The position numbers and the translations under genes are program-made. From assembly GCA_904502185.1 (NCBI GenBank), contig CAJGDX010000108.1:1-6095 (forward strand): 6,095 bases of DNA, read 5' to 3'. The notes under the pieces are model-generated. The model was not told the DNA's origin. It worked only from the letters and a program-made list of their open reading frames with translations, and did not search any database. Positions 5,942 to 6,095 of this stretch are shown here, piece after piece (within the stretch, counting starts at the first letter, position 1; each line of letters opens with the position of its first letter). This DNA is from an uncultured Bacteroidaceae bacterium. GTDB taxonomy: Bacteria > Bacteroidota > Bacteroidia > Bacteroidales > Bacteroidaceae.

Positions 5942-6085
5942 ATGTTGTGTTGGTATATACATTTTTTTATTTTCCCTTCTGCACTCATGGGGCAAAATCC
6001 TCAACATTTCGTTCTGTTCAATCTCAATGCAGAGTCCGCTTTTCAACTTGACTCCACAATAACTTGCCAGTTTTTGAATTATTAG
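5942..6085 (+). CDS. Possible 5' fragment of a secreted protein gene at the window edge
   Basis: A 47-codon frame starting at ATG 5942 encodes MLCWYIHFFIFPSALMGQ and continues NPQHFVLFNLN, which looks like a Bacteroidetes signal peptide (hydrophobic core, cleavage near ALMGQ) followed by beta-rich sequence with DSTITCQFLN before a stop at 6083-6085. The frame also extends upstream to an ATG at 5897, but that lies in the terminator tail. A promoter-like TTTTG (5895-5899), 18 bases, then TATGTTTTG (5918-5926, one base longer than the consensus) lies just before it. The frame has no basic residue at its start, which weakens the signal-peptide reading. The early stop may mean a truncated gene, an interrupted gene, or chance. 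I cannot assign a family. Confidence 0.25.
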   Translation: MLCWYIHFFIFPSALMGQNPQHFVLFNLNAESAFQLDSTITCQFLNY

Positions 6086-6095
6086 TGTCCGGTAA

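Noticed and set aside
5719..6051. 110-codon open frame starting MIQASISTFKDAV
   Set aside because: It passes through a strong rho-independent terminator (5866-5903), has no family resemblance and its second half looks like random translation, so I do not call it a gene.

Overview
The window looks like chromosomal DNA from a member of the Bacteroidales (Prevotella/Bacteroides-like). The evidence is the gene content: an OmpP1/FadL porin with the Bacteroidetes-type N-terminus, a DUF3298-type lipoprotein, and a YtxH/holin-like/small basic protein trio. In addition, start codons lack Shine-Dalgarno sequences and sit in A/T-rich leaders, and promoter-like TAnnTTTG elements lie upstream of two transcription units. 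No rRNA, tRNA, CRISPR array or complete mobile element is visible. The genus cannot be fixed from this sequence alone.

Layout. (1) Positions 4-1347, plus strand: a complete outer-membrane porin of the FadL family. Its coding sequence starts at the window edge, so its promoter is not seen. A strong symmetrical terminator (1375-1409) separates it from the convergent operon. (2) Positions 3581 to 1458, minus strand: a likely three-gene operon read lipoprotein, then rsmG (16S rRNA m7G527 methyltransferase), then a glyoxalase-II-like metallo-beta-lactamase-fold hydrolase. The gaps are 15 and 39 bases, and a TAnnTTTG element lies just upstream. (3) Positions 3582-3835: a divergent intergenic region with AT-rich palindromes and degenerate CGAGTG-type repeats, two of whose units are exactly 60 bases apart. 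(4) Positions 3836-4716, plus strand: a compact operon of three small, probably membrane-associated proteins (YtxH-like with five cysteines, a two-helix holin-like protein, and an overlapping small basic protein). (5) Positions 4828-5649, plus strand: panB, the first committed step of pantothenate/CoA synthesis. It is preceded by a perfect 15-bp inverted repeat that overlaps its likely promoter. (6) Positions 5650-6095: no confident gene. It holds a clear rho-independent terminator (5866-5903) and a short, possibly interrupted open frame that resembles the start of a secreted protein and runs to the window edge.

Most of the window is ordinary core or shell genome: envelope transport, ribosome modification, thiol-ester or aldehyde housekeeping, and cofactor synthesis. 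I see no convincing new multi-gene system. The parts most worth a second look are non-coding: the panB palindrome, the repeats at 3628-3758, and the right-hand end.
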